A DNA stretch of 51,369 nucleotides from Marinilabilia salmonicolor JCM 21150 (GTDB lineage Bacteria; Bacteroidota; Bacteroidia; Bacteroidales; Marinilabiliaceae). Below, in pieces: positions 1-8,609 of this stretch (the first letter of the stretch is position 1; every line of letters starts with the position of its first letter). The notes under the pieces are model-generated. The model had not been told where the DNA came from and ran no database searches. It worked only from the letters and a program-made list of their open reading frames with translations. The stretch is taken from the NCBI RefSeq assembly GCF_000259075.1, contig NZ_AJKI01000051.1:1-51369 (forward strand), read 5' to 3'. The translations under genes and the position numbers were made by a program.

Positions 1-57
1 GAATAAACCGCTATCAATTAAATAGATACAATGCATTTTAACAAATATTAATAGACA

Positions 58-669
58 CTAGTGAATTACTTTATCAATATGCTGAGTGCAAACAGGGATG
101 ATAGAATAATTAATCAATTTCATTTCTTCTTGTGAAAGTTCGAGTTGCTTTGAAAGGGTATACAAAATTGATTGCTCGTCTGATGTGATTTTTCTATCTT
201 CTCCGTTGTAATCATCATTTTCATAAGCCGTGGTTAAACACGCAGAGTAAATTTTATAGTCACGTAACCTTTGTGGCTCAATTTCTGGTTTCTCCGAGTT
301 TAAATCTTTTTGAAAGGATTTCAGGTTCTTTTCAAGGTCTTTTAATTCTTTCTCATACAGCCGTGCAAACCAATCTTGTTTCATAACACAGTTACCATCC
401 CTGGTTAAAATATCAGTTAGAATATCAAGCTGTGATGTAGTATGCACAAATTCACTATGGACAAACTTTTTGAATTCCCCTTCAACCACCGAAAAAACTT
501 TTGAAACATTTATATTGTCCATGTTTTTTAAATCCTTGGAACCATCAATAAGAATTTTGTCAATCTGTCCACTTATTTTCGGATTTTCACTGATTATAGA
601 ATCAATAATCTTCAGAAAGGAGTTTTTCTCAAAAGAATTAAGTAAACCAAGTATTTTTTCGAGTTTCAT
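58..669 (-). CDS. Hypothetical protein, all-helical
   Basis: A 203-residue soluble protein with no signal peptide or membrane segment. Charged, helix-forming sequence runs throughout, with a Lys/Glu-rich coiled-coil-like stretch near residues 105-125. The C-terminal third (about 150-190) has an acidic segment followed by a Ser-Asp-Glu-Gln helix and an Leu-Ser-Gln-Glu-Glu helix, a layout that faintly recalls TerB-like helical domains; this is only a resemblance. The start is the ATG whose complement lies at 667-669. It stands alone: the next gene on the same strand ends about 680 bp away and the left neighbour is outside the window. Function unknown. Confidence 0.6.
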   Translation of the reverse strand: MKLEKILGLLNSFEKNSFLKIIDSIISENPKISGQIDKILIDGSKDLKNMDNINVSKVFSVVEGEFKKFVHSEFVHTTSQLDILTDILTRDGNCVMKQDWFARLYEKELKDLEKNLKSFQKDLNSEKPEIEPQRLRDYKIYSACLTTAYENDDYNGEDRKITSDEQSILYTLSKQLELSQEEMKLINYSIIPVCTQHIDKVIH

Positions 670-1349
670 TGTATTATGGATTTATCGATTTAAAAGTTTG
701 AATTTATTAATTTTTTTAACACCTACATCTTTATTTAATTAAATATCGGTGATTAACTTTGTGGTTGAGACGAATAGATTATAGGGAAAAGCACTCATCC
801 CTTTATTTTTAGCGCCTGCAATCACAAAATTCTTCTTTACCCTTATTTTAAGTAAGAATTCATAGCTCAAAAAATTATTTATTCTTGAGATTACTGACAC
901 CTTCACTATCATTTGCGTCTGAAAGGGATTCCAGACCGGGTGTGAAAATATCACCTAAAAAGAAAGTAAGATGGCATTACGCTCCTCAATATATATGGAT
1001 AAAAAAAATAACGCATAACAATGACATGCTTTCCCGATCCAACAATTCAATAAAATTTATTTGGCAAATATCCACTATCTTACCTCCATCAATCAGCTAA
1101 AAAATCACTTTTCACCTACCAGAAAACTGTTACTTACCTCCTTCATAACTTGTTCTCTATAAAGCAATAGTTCAATCATTGTTAATTCATTATAAAGTCA
1201 TATTAAATTCAGTTATAATTGAATTTAATTCGACTTTACTATGACTTTATATTGAGTTTAATATGACTTTGATCAATAACAGGTAGAAAGCTGGTACGAA
1301 GCAGATACGGACTTGCCTTTTGCAGGTAACTCATCAACGAATCAGCACT
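670..1349. other. Gene-poor gap with inverted repeat
   Basis: About 680 bp with no convincing gene. Short open frames here have unlikely composition and no family resemblance. The one clear structure is a 14-base perfect inverted repeat: AAAGTCATATTAAA at 1194-1207 and TTTAATATGACTTT at 1257-1270, with more AAAGTC/GACTTT-like units between them. Confidence 0.5.
1194..1270. repeat. Perfect 14-bp inverted repeat, AT-rich
   Basis: AAAGTCATATTAAA (1194-1207) is mirrored by TTTAATATGACTTT (1257-1270) around a 49-bp AT-rich spacer that itself contains two more GACTTTA-like words. It lies about 80 bp beyond the 3' end of the DUF4130 gene. It could be a terminator-like or regulatory hairpin, or a small mobile-element remnant. 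No T-run follows directly. Confidence 0.45.
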
Positions 1350-2111
1350 TCACCGCTTCTCCGTCAAATGCTTCCAGAACCGTTTAGGCATAAACTGGCG
1401 TTGAAGTCGGGGATTCGCCCGTTCCTTGATGGCAATGTGTTTAAAGTAACTGCGCCACATTTGCTGCCATTGTTGTTCATCTGCACTTTGGGCTTCAAGG
1501 GGAAGACTACCGGTTTCTTTATCGAAAGCAGGATTATCAATGGTAATTTCCTCCACAACTTTAGCATCGTAGTAATAACCGTATTTCCTTACTGTGTCAT
1601 ATATAAGCCAGGACTGATCGGAGAAGCGGGACTCAAAGTGATTGAGTGTCATGGGCAACACATCGTATTTGGGCGACACCGGGGCAAACCAGGTACCATC
1701 GGCGGTCTGTTCAAATCGGAGAAACATATACAACCGATGTACTTCTCTCAAAACCTTCCGCTCCATCTGAGTAAACCGCAACACCTCTTCCACCGACAAG
1801 TCTCCGGCGACGTTCTTTTTATTATCAAATAGTTGCCTAAGAATAAACAACATCAAATCTTCCACTCCGCTCTCTCTGGATAAAAACACATGCATAAGAC
1901 GCTGACACAACTGCTTACCACCTGCTTTGGCTATCCCTTTCCAGACGCGGCCTGCCCGATCATCTGCAGTTTTCACCTCTATGGTTTCTTCAAACAGCCC
2001 AGGTGCAACTTCGGGAGGCACAATCCTGGCAGGAAACCGTCCTCTGTCCCAGATCTCAAAAACAGCGGAAAGAAAACCGGGAAATGTTCCGTCGTATTGG
2101 TAGTTGATCAT
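1350..2111 (-). CDS. DUF4130 (TIGR03915) DNA-metabolism protein
   Basis: A 253-residue protein opening with the family's typical Tyr-Asp-Gly-Thr-Phe-x-Gly-Phe-Leu segment (residues 5-14) and ending in the conserved Arg-Phe-Met-Pro-Lys-Arg-Phe-Trp-Lys-x-Leu segment (about 238-249). That matches DUF4130/TIGR03915, known to be encoded beside a radical SAM protein (TIGR03916) and sometimes linked to uracil-DNA glycosylase. The partner lies 117 bp upstream on the same strand, so the two probably form an operon. The biochemical role is not established; DNA repair or modification is the family-level inference. The start is the ATG complementary to 2109-2111. Confidence 0.88.
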   Translation of the reverse strand: MINYQYDGTFPGFLSAVFEIWDRGRFPARIVPPEVAPGLFEETIEVKTADDRAGRVWKGIAKAGGKQLCQRLMHVFLSRESGVEDLMLFILRQLFDNKKNVAGDLSVEEVLRFTQMERKVLREVHRLYMFLRFEQTADGTWFAPVSPKYDVLPMTLNHFESRFSDQSWLIYDTVRKYGYYYDAKVVEEITIDNPAFDKETGSLPLEAQSADEQQWQQMWRSYFKHIAIKERANPRLQRQFMPKRFWKHLTEKR

Positions 2112-2228
2112 GATTGCAGATTAAGTTAAAGATGCCTTTAGATATAAGTTAGCAAGGCAAAAGGCAGAAGAATTAGTTAAATAATTTTCTCAAGAGCATT
2201 TTAAGAACAAAATTCATCTACAAAACGA

Positions 2229-3476
2229 CTAAAACAATTTGAGTTGCACAGTATCCGGAGTCAATTTGCGGGCTGATTTATCCAGAAACATCATCCTCAA
2301 ATGATCCGGTTGATAATCCGGAGCTTTGCGCCCTCCAAGTTCGCGACAGGTAATAAAAAAGCGCGCCCGTTTCATTACAACACCCATTTTCTTCAACAGG
2401 TACGAAGAAACATTTCCATATCGACGTGCAGAAAGAATCAGCCTTGCACTTTTGGGGCCAATTCCCGGCACCCGGAGTAGGGTATGCAAATTGGCCTTTT
2501 GAATGTCCACCGGAAAGATTTCCGGATGGCGCAGCGCGTAAGCCAGCTTGGGATCCAGTTCTAAATCCAGATCAGGATGAGTATCATCTACAATTTCATC
2601 AACTCGAAACTCATAAAACCTCATGAGCCAGTCTGCCTGATAAAGTCGGTTCTCGCGCTTTAGCGGAGGGGCAACAAGAGCCGGCAGACGACTGTCCGAT
2701 GTATTGGTATGGATATAGCCGGAATAATAGACCCGTTTCAGCCGGTTTTCGGTGTAAAGATTACTGGCCAGTCGCAGTACCTGATTGTCCGAATCGGGCG
2801 TAGCTCCAATGATAAGCTGGGTGCTTTGTCCGGCAGGAACAAACTTCGGTGCAGGTTTTGAATTCCTCCTGACCGGGAGGTATTCCTGCTGAGCTTCGTT
2901 GATGAGATGCATAGGCTGCAACACGCTGTTGTAATCTTTTTCCGGAGCCAGGTATTTCAAATTTTCCTCTGAGGGTATTTCAATGTTCACACTCATGCGA
3001 TCCACATACAGACCGGCCTCCCGGATTAAAGCATCATCGGCACCAGGGATAGCTTTAAGATGAATATATCCGTTAAAGCGGTGTACCAGGCGCAAATCCT
3101 TTACCACTTTGGTCAGCCGTGCCATGGTATAATCGGGATTACGCATTACTCCGCTGCTCAGAAACAATCCTTCGATGTAGTTACGACGGTAAAAATTAAT
3201 GGTGATATCCACGAGCTCTTCAGGCGTAAAGGCTGCCCTTGGAATATCATTGTTTCTGCGGTTGGCACAGTAAGCACAATCGTAGATACAATGATTGGTA
3301 AACAAGACCTTGAGCAGAGAAATGCAACGACCATCATCGGCAAAACTGTGACAGATCCCGGCAGATACTGCTGATCCCAGTCCACCGGTACTTTCCCGCT
3401 GACTGCCGCTGGTGGCACACGAAACATCATATTTCGCCGCAGATGCCAGAATTTTTAGTTTTTCGATTTTATCCAT
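2229..3476 (-). CDS. Radical SAM DNA modification/repair protein (TIGR03916)
   Basis: A 415-residue radical SAM protein. The CxxxCxxC cluster motif is visible as Cys-Ile-Tyr-Asp-Cys-Ala-Tyr-Cys near residue 70, which would bind a 4Fe-4S cluster and S-adenosylmethionine. A C-terminal helix-hairpin-helix (Val-Pro-Gly-Ile-Gly-Pro-Lys-Ser-Ala, about residue 340) suggests DNA binding. The N-terminus Lys-Leu-Lys-Ile-Leu-Ala-x-Ala-Ala-Lys-Tyr-Asp-Val-Ser-Cys is typical of the family. I start at the ATG complementary to 3474-3476; a longer in-frame ATG at 3539 would add 21 residues that do not fit the family. It precedes the DUF4130 partner. Substrate unknown. Confidence 0.9.
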   Translation of the reverse strand: MDKIEKLKILASAAKYDVSCATSGSQRESTGGLGSAVSAGICHSFADDGRCISLLKVLFTNHCIYDCAYCANRRNNDIPRAAFTPEELVDITINFYRRNYIEGLFLSSGVMRNPDYTMARLTKVVKDLRLVHRFNGYIHLKAIPGADDALIREAGLYVDRMSVNIEIPSEENLKYLAPEKDYNSVLQPMHLINEAQQEYLPVRRNSKPAPKFVPAGQSTQLIIGATPDSDNQVLRLASNLYTENRLKRVYYSGYIHTNTSDSRLPALVAPPLKRENRLYQADWLMRFYEFRVDEIVDDTHPDLDLELDPKLAYALRHPEIFPVDIQKANLHTLLRVPGIGPKSARLILSARRYGNVSSYLLKKMGVVMKRARFFITCRELGGRKAPDYQPDHLRMMFLDKSARKLTPDTVQLKLF

Positions 3477-3714
3477 ACGGTAATTGATTGAACGGTGGAA
3501 TCGATGAATAATAGGCAGGGAGAACAGAGCTGAGCGCATGGGGCTATGTGCATGGGGCCTGTTGCAGAAAGCGAGACACGGGGGTACTTATAGCCACACG
3601 ACCGTGCGTCTATACCCAAATCCAAGTGACGCAAATGACCCTAAAAACAGCGGAAGTTCCACAACTTACCCCAACTTACCGGGGTAACCGGCTCTCCGCT
3701 CCATGCTCTATGCG

Positions 3715-4533
3715 CTAAGCCTCATGCGCCCCGCCCTTCAGCAAATGCTCTTTCAACTCTCCCACATCACTCTGAATGTGGCTGATTGACCGCATCAGAT
3801 GTTCCACTTCCACCTTCCCCTGCGGCAGTTCGGGACTGATGTAATGAACAAACCTCCAGATTTCCCGGATTTCTTCCACTGCCAGATCATAAGGCTCGTA
3901 AAGAGGGTTGAGGCTGACACATTTCACACTTCCTTTTTCCTTTATTTCATTCTGAATAATCTTAAATGAAATACCGTCATCGCGGGTAAGGACCACACAT
4001 GCATCCCCGTCTTTTATGGTATGCCAGTCGAGGATAAACTCTCCGGTAATCCATGCACCACTGGGAACCGGCAACATGGAATCTCCACTGATTTGAAAGG
4101 TCCGGTATTTCTTTTGTTGATCCAGGAAAGGCAAACGAAAGACCGGCAGTGAACTGATGTATTCAGGATCGGAAAACCCGGTAAGATAGCCAGCCTTGGC
4201 TTTTTCAGGTACCAGTTCGATGTTTTCCTCATTATCGGGCCCTACTGTAGATGTCAACACGCGTAACCGTGAGCCACGCACATAAACGTCATTGCCTCCT
4301 TCCAGGTCTTTCAGCTGGAAATTGGTCAGTTTTCCCAAATCCACCCGAACAAGGGTATCCATGGAAAGCCCGAAATAATCAGCCAGCGAAGTGAGCACAT
4401 CTAATGGCGGACCCGATACTTTATTCTCATAATTATTGAGTGTGGGACGTTTGATTCCCAGGGCCGAAGCCAGGTCGCCCTGGGTAAGGCCCTTGCGTTT
4501 GCGTAACAGCCGAAGATTGAATGCAAAATACAT
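3715..4533 (-). CDS. XRE/S24 LexA-like repressor
   Basis: A 272-residue regulator. Residues 5-60 form a helix-turn-helix of the XRE type. After a linker, residues about 140-225 form an S24 (LexA/phage-repressor) peptidase-like domain, with the nucleophile motif Gly-Asp-Ser-Met (about 150-153) and a candidate general-base Lys in Ser-Phe-Lys (about 190). An Ala-Gly pair near residue 116 could be the self-cleavage bond. The family senses DNA damage or acts like a phage repressor. It lies next to the radical SAM/DUF4130 repair-type pair on the same strand with a 238-bp gap. Two copies of TTAGTTTTTAA sit directly upstream of its start, suggesting autoregulation. Confidence 0.85.
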   Translation of the reverse strand: MYFAFNLRLLRKRKGLTQGDLASALGIKRPTLNNYENKVSGPPLDVLTSLADYFGLSMDTLVRVDLGKLTNFQLKDLEGGNDVYVRGSRLRVLTSTVGPDNEENIELVPEKAKAGYLTGFSDPEYISSLPVFRLPFLDQQKKYRTFQISGDSMLPVPSGAWITGEFILDWHTIKDGDACVVLTRDDGISFKIIQNEIKEKGSVKCVSLNPLYEPYDLAVEEIREIWRFVHYISPELPQGKVEVEHLMRSISHIQSDVGELKEHLLKGGAHEA

Positions 4534-4572
4534 GCTTAGTTTTTAATCGTAAAACAAGATTAGTTTTTAAAC
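4534..4572. promoter_or_regulatory. Candidate operator pair upstream of S24 repressor
   Basis: TTAGTTTTTAA occurs at 4536-4546 (continuing as TCG) and again at 4560-4570 (preceded by GA), 24 bp apart and immediately upstream of the repressor start. Combined, they suggest a GATTA-GTTTT-TAATC palindrome. The clean palindrome appears at 5485-5498 between the AraC gene and the DUF1593 gene. The spacing of about two helical turns fits cooperative dimer binding. This is inference from the sequence. Confidence 0.45.
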
Positions 4573-4610
4573 AAATATATATAGCAGATATCAAATAATC
4601 AATAAAAGAA

Positions 4611-5468
4611 TCAAATAAATCCGGAAAAATTTTTCCTGTACTCCCTGGGAGTACATGTGTTTATTCTTTTAAAAGCTGCATTAAACCGGCTTATTGAATT
4701 AAAACCACATTCGTAACAGATATCCGAAATACTCGAATCTGTTGATATCAGTTTCCGCTGAGCCTGACTGACTCGTTCCTGCATAATATATTCAGTCAAC
4801 GTCAGTCCAAAAGTTCTTTTAAAAACCGAATTTGCATAATCAGGATGTAAACCTGCTTCATAACCAATATCTGCCACTTTAATAGGACGATCAAAATTTC
4901 GGGCAATAAATAAAGCAATTCGTTCTATCTGGCTGATTTCACCATCAGATATCTTTATCGTTCCAGAAGCATTTGTATCTGATACTCTGTCGGCCATTCG
5001 CAATAATCGTGCACGCACTTCCAGCAACGAAGCATCTACCCCCCTATTCTCAGCATAATCATCAATCCATTGCTGAAAAATAAACTTATCATAATGGAAA
5101 TATTTACCCGATTCATCAATCAAAATCTCCCCCTTTAGTACTCTGTCAACAAATACAGCCGGAAATCTCCACTCCAAAAACCGTGAAAGAGGAATGGTTC
5201 CTACAAAGTAAGGAGCTGATTCAGAGAAATCAACAATCTGATGCGGCACAAGCCCCCAAAACAGGGCAAAACTCTTTGGGGGAATGGTTACTCTGGCACC
5301 TTGAAAGAGATAAGTAATGTTTCCCTCAGGAAAAAAATTAATTTCAATTTCATTATGTCTGTCAGGTTTTCTCATTACATCGGGCACCCAAACTTCAAAG
5401 GTCAGCCCATACGGCTTAAATCTGTCCCGGTTTTCATTAAATCTGTGCAAGATCTCGGAATTCGGCAT
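4611..5468 (-). CDS. AraC-family transcriptional regulator
   Basis: A 285-residue regulator. The N-terminal 165 residues are cupin-like (sensor) with a Pro-Pro-Lys-Ser-Phe segment. The C-terminal 100 residues carry the two AraC helix-turn-helix units: Ile-Lys-Val-Ala-Asp-Ile-Gly-Tyr-Glu-Ala-Gly (about 195-206), and Ser-Ile-Ser-Asp-Ile-Cys-Tyr-Glu-Cys-Gly-Phe followed by the Arg-Phe-Asn-Ala-Ala-Phe-Lys-Arg segment (about 245-270). It is divergent from the DUF1593 gene with a 78-bp shared promoter region that holds a GATTA-N4-TAATC palindrome, so it may control that gene. The ligand is unknown; a sugar or nucleoside is a guess from context. Confidence 0.9.
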   Translation of the reverse strand: MPNSEILHRFNENRDRFKPYGLTFEVWVPDVMRKPDRHNEIEINFFPEGNITYLFQGARVTIPPKSFALFWGLVPHQIVDFSESAPYFVGTIPLSRFLEWRFPAVFVDRVLKGEILIDESGKYFHYDKFIFQQWIDDYAENRGVDASLLEVRARLLRMADRVSDTNASGTIKISDGEISQIERIALFIARNFDRPIKVADIGYEAGLHPDYANSVFKRTFGLTLTEYIMQERVSQAQRKLISTDSSISDICYECGFNSISRFNAAFKRINTCTPREYRKNFSGFI

Positions 5469-5484
5469 ATATATTTTAAAATCA

Positions 5485-5498
5485 GATTAGTTTTAATC
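5485..5498. promoter_or_regulatory. Palindromic operator GATTA-N4-TAATC
   Basis: GATTAGTTTTAATC is a perfect 5-bp inverted repeat with a 4-base spacer, 17 bp upstream of the AraC start and about 50 bp upstream of the divergent DUF1593 gene. Near copies lie upstream of the S24 repressor (4536-4548 and 4558-4570), which suggests one regulator acts at both places. Confidence 0.45.
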
Positions 5499-5546
5499 GG
5501 AATGCGAGACTAAATTTACACTTTAAAATGTAAAACAATACTAAGT

Positions 5547-6962
5547 ATGAAAAAGAACTGGTTATTTTTTATTCTGCTTATTTCAATAGTGCAGGGAGCC
5601 GTATCCCAGAAAAATAAGTCTCTACAAATTAATCCCTCCGAACTGAAACCACGAATCGTGGTACTCACAGATATCTCGACCTGGGAACCAGATGACAGTG
5701 AGTCGTTGGTCAGACTCCTGGTCAACGCGGATCTTTTTGAGATTGAAGGACTTGTTTACACCACAGGCTGGAGCCTAGAGGAAACCCGTGACGACTTTCT
5801 CCAACTTATTCACGACAGGATTGATGCCTACGAAAAGGACCTTCCGAATCTTATGAAACGATCAGCACAAACAAATTTCAAACAGGATGAATCAAAACAG
5901 GAAGTCGGCTACTGGCCCAGTCCTGATTATTTAAGATCCCGTACTATGACAGGCAGCCAGAAAAGAGGCATGGAGCATATCGGAGAAGATAACATTTCGA
6001 ACGGAAGCAACCTGATTATTAATCAGGCTGACGAGAACGACGACCGTCCTTTATGGATATTACTTTGGGGTGGTGGCAATACCCTTGCACAAGCCATCTG
6101 GCAGGTTCAGGAGCAAAAAGATGAGAATGCCCTCAGAGGCTTCCTGCATAAAATCCCAACCTATGCAATTACCGACCAGGACAGATCTTACAAAAGCGGC
6201 ACACCCTATAACACCAGTTCCCAGCAGTGGATACGCACAGAATTTGAAAAAGATCTGATGTATCTCTGGGATGAATGCGCCTGGAAATATCAGAATGGAA
6301 CCGGACGAAAAAACTGGGAAGCGTATGCACATCACATTCAAAGTAAAGGAAACCTGGGAAAGCAATATCCAAAATATAAATACGGAGTAGAAGGAGATAC
6401 TCCCTCATTCCTCCATGTCATTCCCAATGGACTAAATAATCCGCTTGCTCCGAATCAGGCCGGATGGGGTGGCTATTTCGAATGGGGTATCGGACCTGAC
6501 AGCATCTCCAGTGCATATACCAATCATAAAGGGAAAGCTTTTGAGATTTGCAACAAATATGAAGATCGTTTTTATCCGGCCACTTTCAATGATTTTGTTG
6601 CAAGAATGGCCTGGGCAGACCGCGGTGAAGGAAACCGAAACCCGCAAATAATACTGAACGGAGACAAAAACATTTCTCCCATACATATTAGCCAAAAACC
6701 CGGAAAAAAAATAAAACTTGATGCCTCAAAGTCTCATGATCCCGATGGAGATCAACTCAGGTTCAAATGGTGGATCATGCCTGAAGCAGGAAACTGCAGT
6801 GAGAAGATTACAATCTCTGACAATCATTCAAGTTCAATAAAATTAAGCATACCCGGGGAATCTGATGGTCAGACTTTTCATGTGATATGCGAAGTCACCG
6901 ACAACGGGAAGCCGAATCTAACCAGTTACCGACGAATCGTTGTTCATTCAACTTCAGACTAA
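5547..6962 (+). CDS. Exported DUF1593 nucleoside-hydrolase-like protein
   Basis: A 471-residue secreted or periplasmic protein. Residues 1-20 form a signal peptide. The mature N-terminal domain (about 30-330) matches DUF1593, related to inosine-uridine nucleoside hydrolases: a calcium-type acidic motif (Asp-Ile-Ser-Thr-Trp-Glu-Pro-Asp-Asp-Ser-Glu-Ser, residues about 42-53) and Trp-Gly-Gly-Gly-Asn-Thr-Leu (about 173-179). The C-terminal 90 residues are an Ig-like module with Asp-Pro-Asp-Gly-Asp. The family is often found with polysaccharide-degradation genes; the exact substrate is unknown. Control by the divergent AraC gene is likely. Confidence 0.85.
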   Translation: MKKNWLFFILLISIVQGAVSQKNKSLQINPSELKPRIVVLTDISTWEPDDSESLVRLLVNADLFEIEGLVYTTGWSLEETRDDFLQLIHDRIDAYEKDLPNLMKRSAQTNFKQDESKQEVGYWPSPDYLRSRTMTGSQKRGMEHIGEDNISNGSNLIINQADENDDRPLWILLWGGGNTLAQAIWQVQEQKDENALRGFLHKIPTYAITDQDRSYKSGTPYNTSSQQWIRTEFEKDLMYLWDECAWKYQNGTGRKNWEAYAHHIQSKGNLGKQYPKYKYGVEGDTPSFLHVIPNGLNNPLAPNQAGWGGYFEWGIGPDSISSAYTNHKGKAFEICNKYEDRFYPATFNDFVARMAWADRGEGNRNPQIILNGDKNISPIHISQKPGKKIKLDASKSHDPDGDQLRFKWWIMPEAGNCSEKITISDNHSSSIKLSIPGESDGQTFHVICEVTDNGKPNLTSYRRIVVHSTSD

Positions 6963-7010
6963 CAACCATCTTCTTCATATCTTTCGTATCTTGTTCGATC
7001 AAATTTTTGA

Positions 7011-7214
7011 TAGTTAGTTTCTGTCCATAAAGTACCACTTGCGTCGTTACGCTTGCCGCCAAAATACTCATTTACGATTAGTAAACTCCTTTTTTGGCGA
7101 CTTGCGCCACCGCTAAAGCTTTAGGCGGCACGCGGTCGCAAGCCTAGCAACTGGCACTTTCTGACCAGAAACATGACTAAAAACAAATTTTGCTTAGTTT
7201 ATGGACAGACTCTA
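7011..7214. repeat. MITE-like element, copy 1
   Basis: It begins TAGTTAGTTTCTGTCCATAA and ends TTTATGGACAGACTCTA, so its ends are inverted copies of each other. The inside holds further small hairpins, for example TTTAC-GATTA-GTAAA near 7071-7085. It abuts copy 2, sharing the TAGT-type border. No coding capacity; probably a non-autonomous mobile element or palindromic repeat. Confidence 0.55.
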
Positions 7215-7371
7215 GTTAGTTTCTGTCCATAAACTAAGCGTTTTTCACGTGTTTGAACTAGAAAGTTCAAATTCAAGGCGTGTGAAAAATCTAAACCGCA
7301 GAATACTAATGTATTTGAGGATTTAGATTTTGAGCAACAACGCAGAAGTTGGACTTTATAGACAAACACTA
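7213..7371. repeat. MITE-like element, copy 2
   Basis: It begins with the same TAGTTAGTTTCTGTCCATAA as copy 1 and ends TTTATAGACAAACACTA (7355-7371). It shares the terminal inverted repeat but has a different interior. It lies head to tail with copy 1, and the border bases overlap. Confidence 0.55.
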
Positions 7372-7445
7372 GTTAGTCTTTGCAGGGAAACACCAACTAC
7401 TTCGTCATTCTCGTGTTTGGCGCTTTCTTATCAAAGACTGAACAA
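7370..7445. repeat. MITE-like element, copy 3 (partial)
   Basis: It starts TAGTTAGTCTTTG and contains CACCAACTACTTCGTCATTC and TTTCTTATCAAAGACTGAA, both closely matched in the element at 10168-10325. It lacks a clean right end and runs into the leader of the cysteine-cluster gene at 7482, so it may supply that gene's promoter or 5' leader. Confidence 0.45.
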
Positions 7446-7481
7446 ACTTAAATTTTCTTGCAAGCATTATTTACAAAAGAT

Positions 7482-8204
7482 ATGACTCAACAAATACGTC
7501 CTGAAGGTTTCGAACAAATTTTCTTTGCCGATGGCAACAACCTGAGCAAGGCCTATCCCGTGCAACAGGATCTCTCAAAATTAAAAATTGCCCAGCGACA
7601 GCTCTATCACAATGTTGATTTGCTGATTGATGCCTTTTCGCAACGCTGCGAGAGTGACAATGTACCGGTGGCCTGCCATATGGGTTGCCAATGGTGCTGC
7701 CATCAGGCCGTTTTTGCCACCACCAACGAAATGGTGGTACTGGTGGATTATCTGGAAAAAAGATTTTCGCCAGAAGTGATTGGCGAGGTAAAGCAAAAAG
7801 CAAAGGCAAAAGAAGAAAAACTTTCCAGTCTGTCACCCAAAGAAGCATTAAACACCAGTCACCCCTGTCCGTTTCTGAGAAAAGGCAGCTGCATGGTTTA
7901 CCCGGTGCGCCCACTGGGATGCCGCATTTATCTCTCCTCGAATGAGAAAAGTTGTCATGCAAAATTCCTGAATCCGCAGGATCCCCAGGCTGTTCCTGCC
8001 CTTTTTGATTTCACCCTGAAAGCCGGGCGACAACTCAACGAAGGATTTGCGACGGCATTGAAGGAGGAAGGCCTCTCCGTGGAGGAACACCGCATTGAGC
8101 ACATTCTTATCAAGTTACTGGAGTCTCCGGATAAAAAAAATGAATGGCTGCACGGGGCAACCATTCATGATAGTTTTCCTTTTGATGAAATCTCTGAAGA
8201 CTAG
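7482..8204 (+). CDS. YkgJ-family cysteine cluster protein
   Basis: A 240-residue cytoplasmic protein with the CxxxCxxCC arrangement (Cys-His-Met-Gly-Cys-Gln-Trp-Cys-Cys, about residues 64-72) and a second group, Cys-Pro-Phe-Leu-x4-Cys-x-Val-Tyr-x3-Pro-x-Gly-Cys-Arg (about 128-147). These are the signature of the YkgJ / Fe-S or zinc-chelating family (CxxCxxCC type); its function is not established. I use the ATG at 7482, with an AAAAGA stretch just upstream, over the TTG at 7458. It is preceded by three repeat elements and stands alone. Confidence 0.85.
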   Translation: MTQQIRPEGFEQIFFADGNNLSKAYPVQQDLSKLKIAQRQLYHNVDLLIDAFSQRCESDNVPVACHMGCQWCCHQAVFATTNEMVVLVDYLEKRFSPEVIGEVKQKAKAKEEKLSSLSPKEALNTSHPCPFLRKGSCMVYPVRPLGCRIYLSSNEKSCHAKFLNPQDPQAVPALFDFTLKAGRQLNEGFATALKEEGLSVEEHRIEHILIKLLESPDKKNEWLHGATIHDSFPFDEISED

Positions 8205-8281
8205 TTCATATCTCTCATTAAACCTACCTAAGACATAAAACAGTTAACACTATTGATTTCAATTAGTTCTATTTATGTATT

Positions 8282-8522
8282 TCTTTTAAAGGAATACATA
8301 ATGTTGCTATGTTTTTAAAAGGCCAAAGATCTTTAAGCAATAGCCTGGTGCAACGCCCCACGAAAATTGTAATAAATACTCCCCCTCTCATTATTGGTCG
8401 CGTTGCGACCAATAATGAGAGGGAAGTTGGGGGATACCTTTAAACCCAGGGCGTTGCCCCGGGCTATTGCTTTCAGGCCTTCAGCCTGCTTACACCTTCC
8501 CTGTTTATGTAAAAGGTAGGCT
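8282..8522 (+). repeat. REP-like intergenic repeat, copy A
   Basis: A copy of a family also found at 13880-14040 (reverse) and 33002-33190. It contains a perfect 19-bp-arm hairpin at 8383-8423 (CCCTCTCATTATTGGTCGC, loop GTT) and the conserved tail CTATTGCTTTCAGGCCTTCA (8463-8482). The first 58 bases (8283-8340) match 33003-33060 with only a few changes. It is bounded by the cysteine-cluster gene and the AbgT gene. Open frames inside it are not genes. Confidence 0.7.
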
Positions 8523-8609
8523 ATAAAATTCAAGACATTAAAAAAACACAGGTTTTCTTTCAGCTTTAAGCTACTTCTGCCTTCTGCCTTACAACTATAA
8601 ACCTGATAA

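Noticed and set aside
1320-1832. Plus-strand frame of 170 codons
   Set aside because: It is antisense to the well-supported DUF4130 gene and has no family resemblance.
8333-8533. Minus-strand frame inside the repeat
   Set aside because: It is wholly within REP-like copy A and its protein is repeat-derived.
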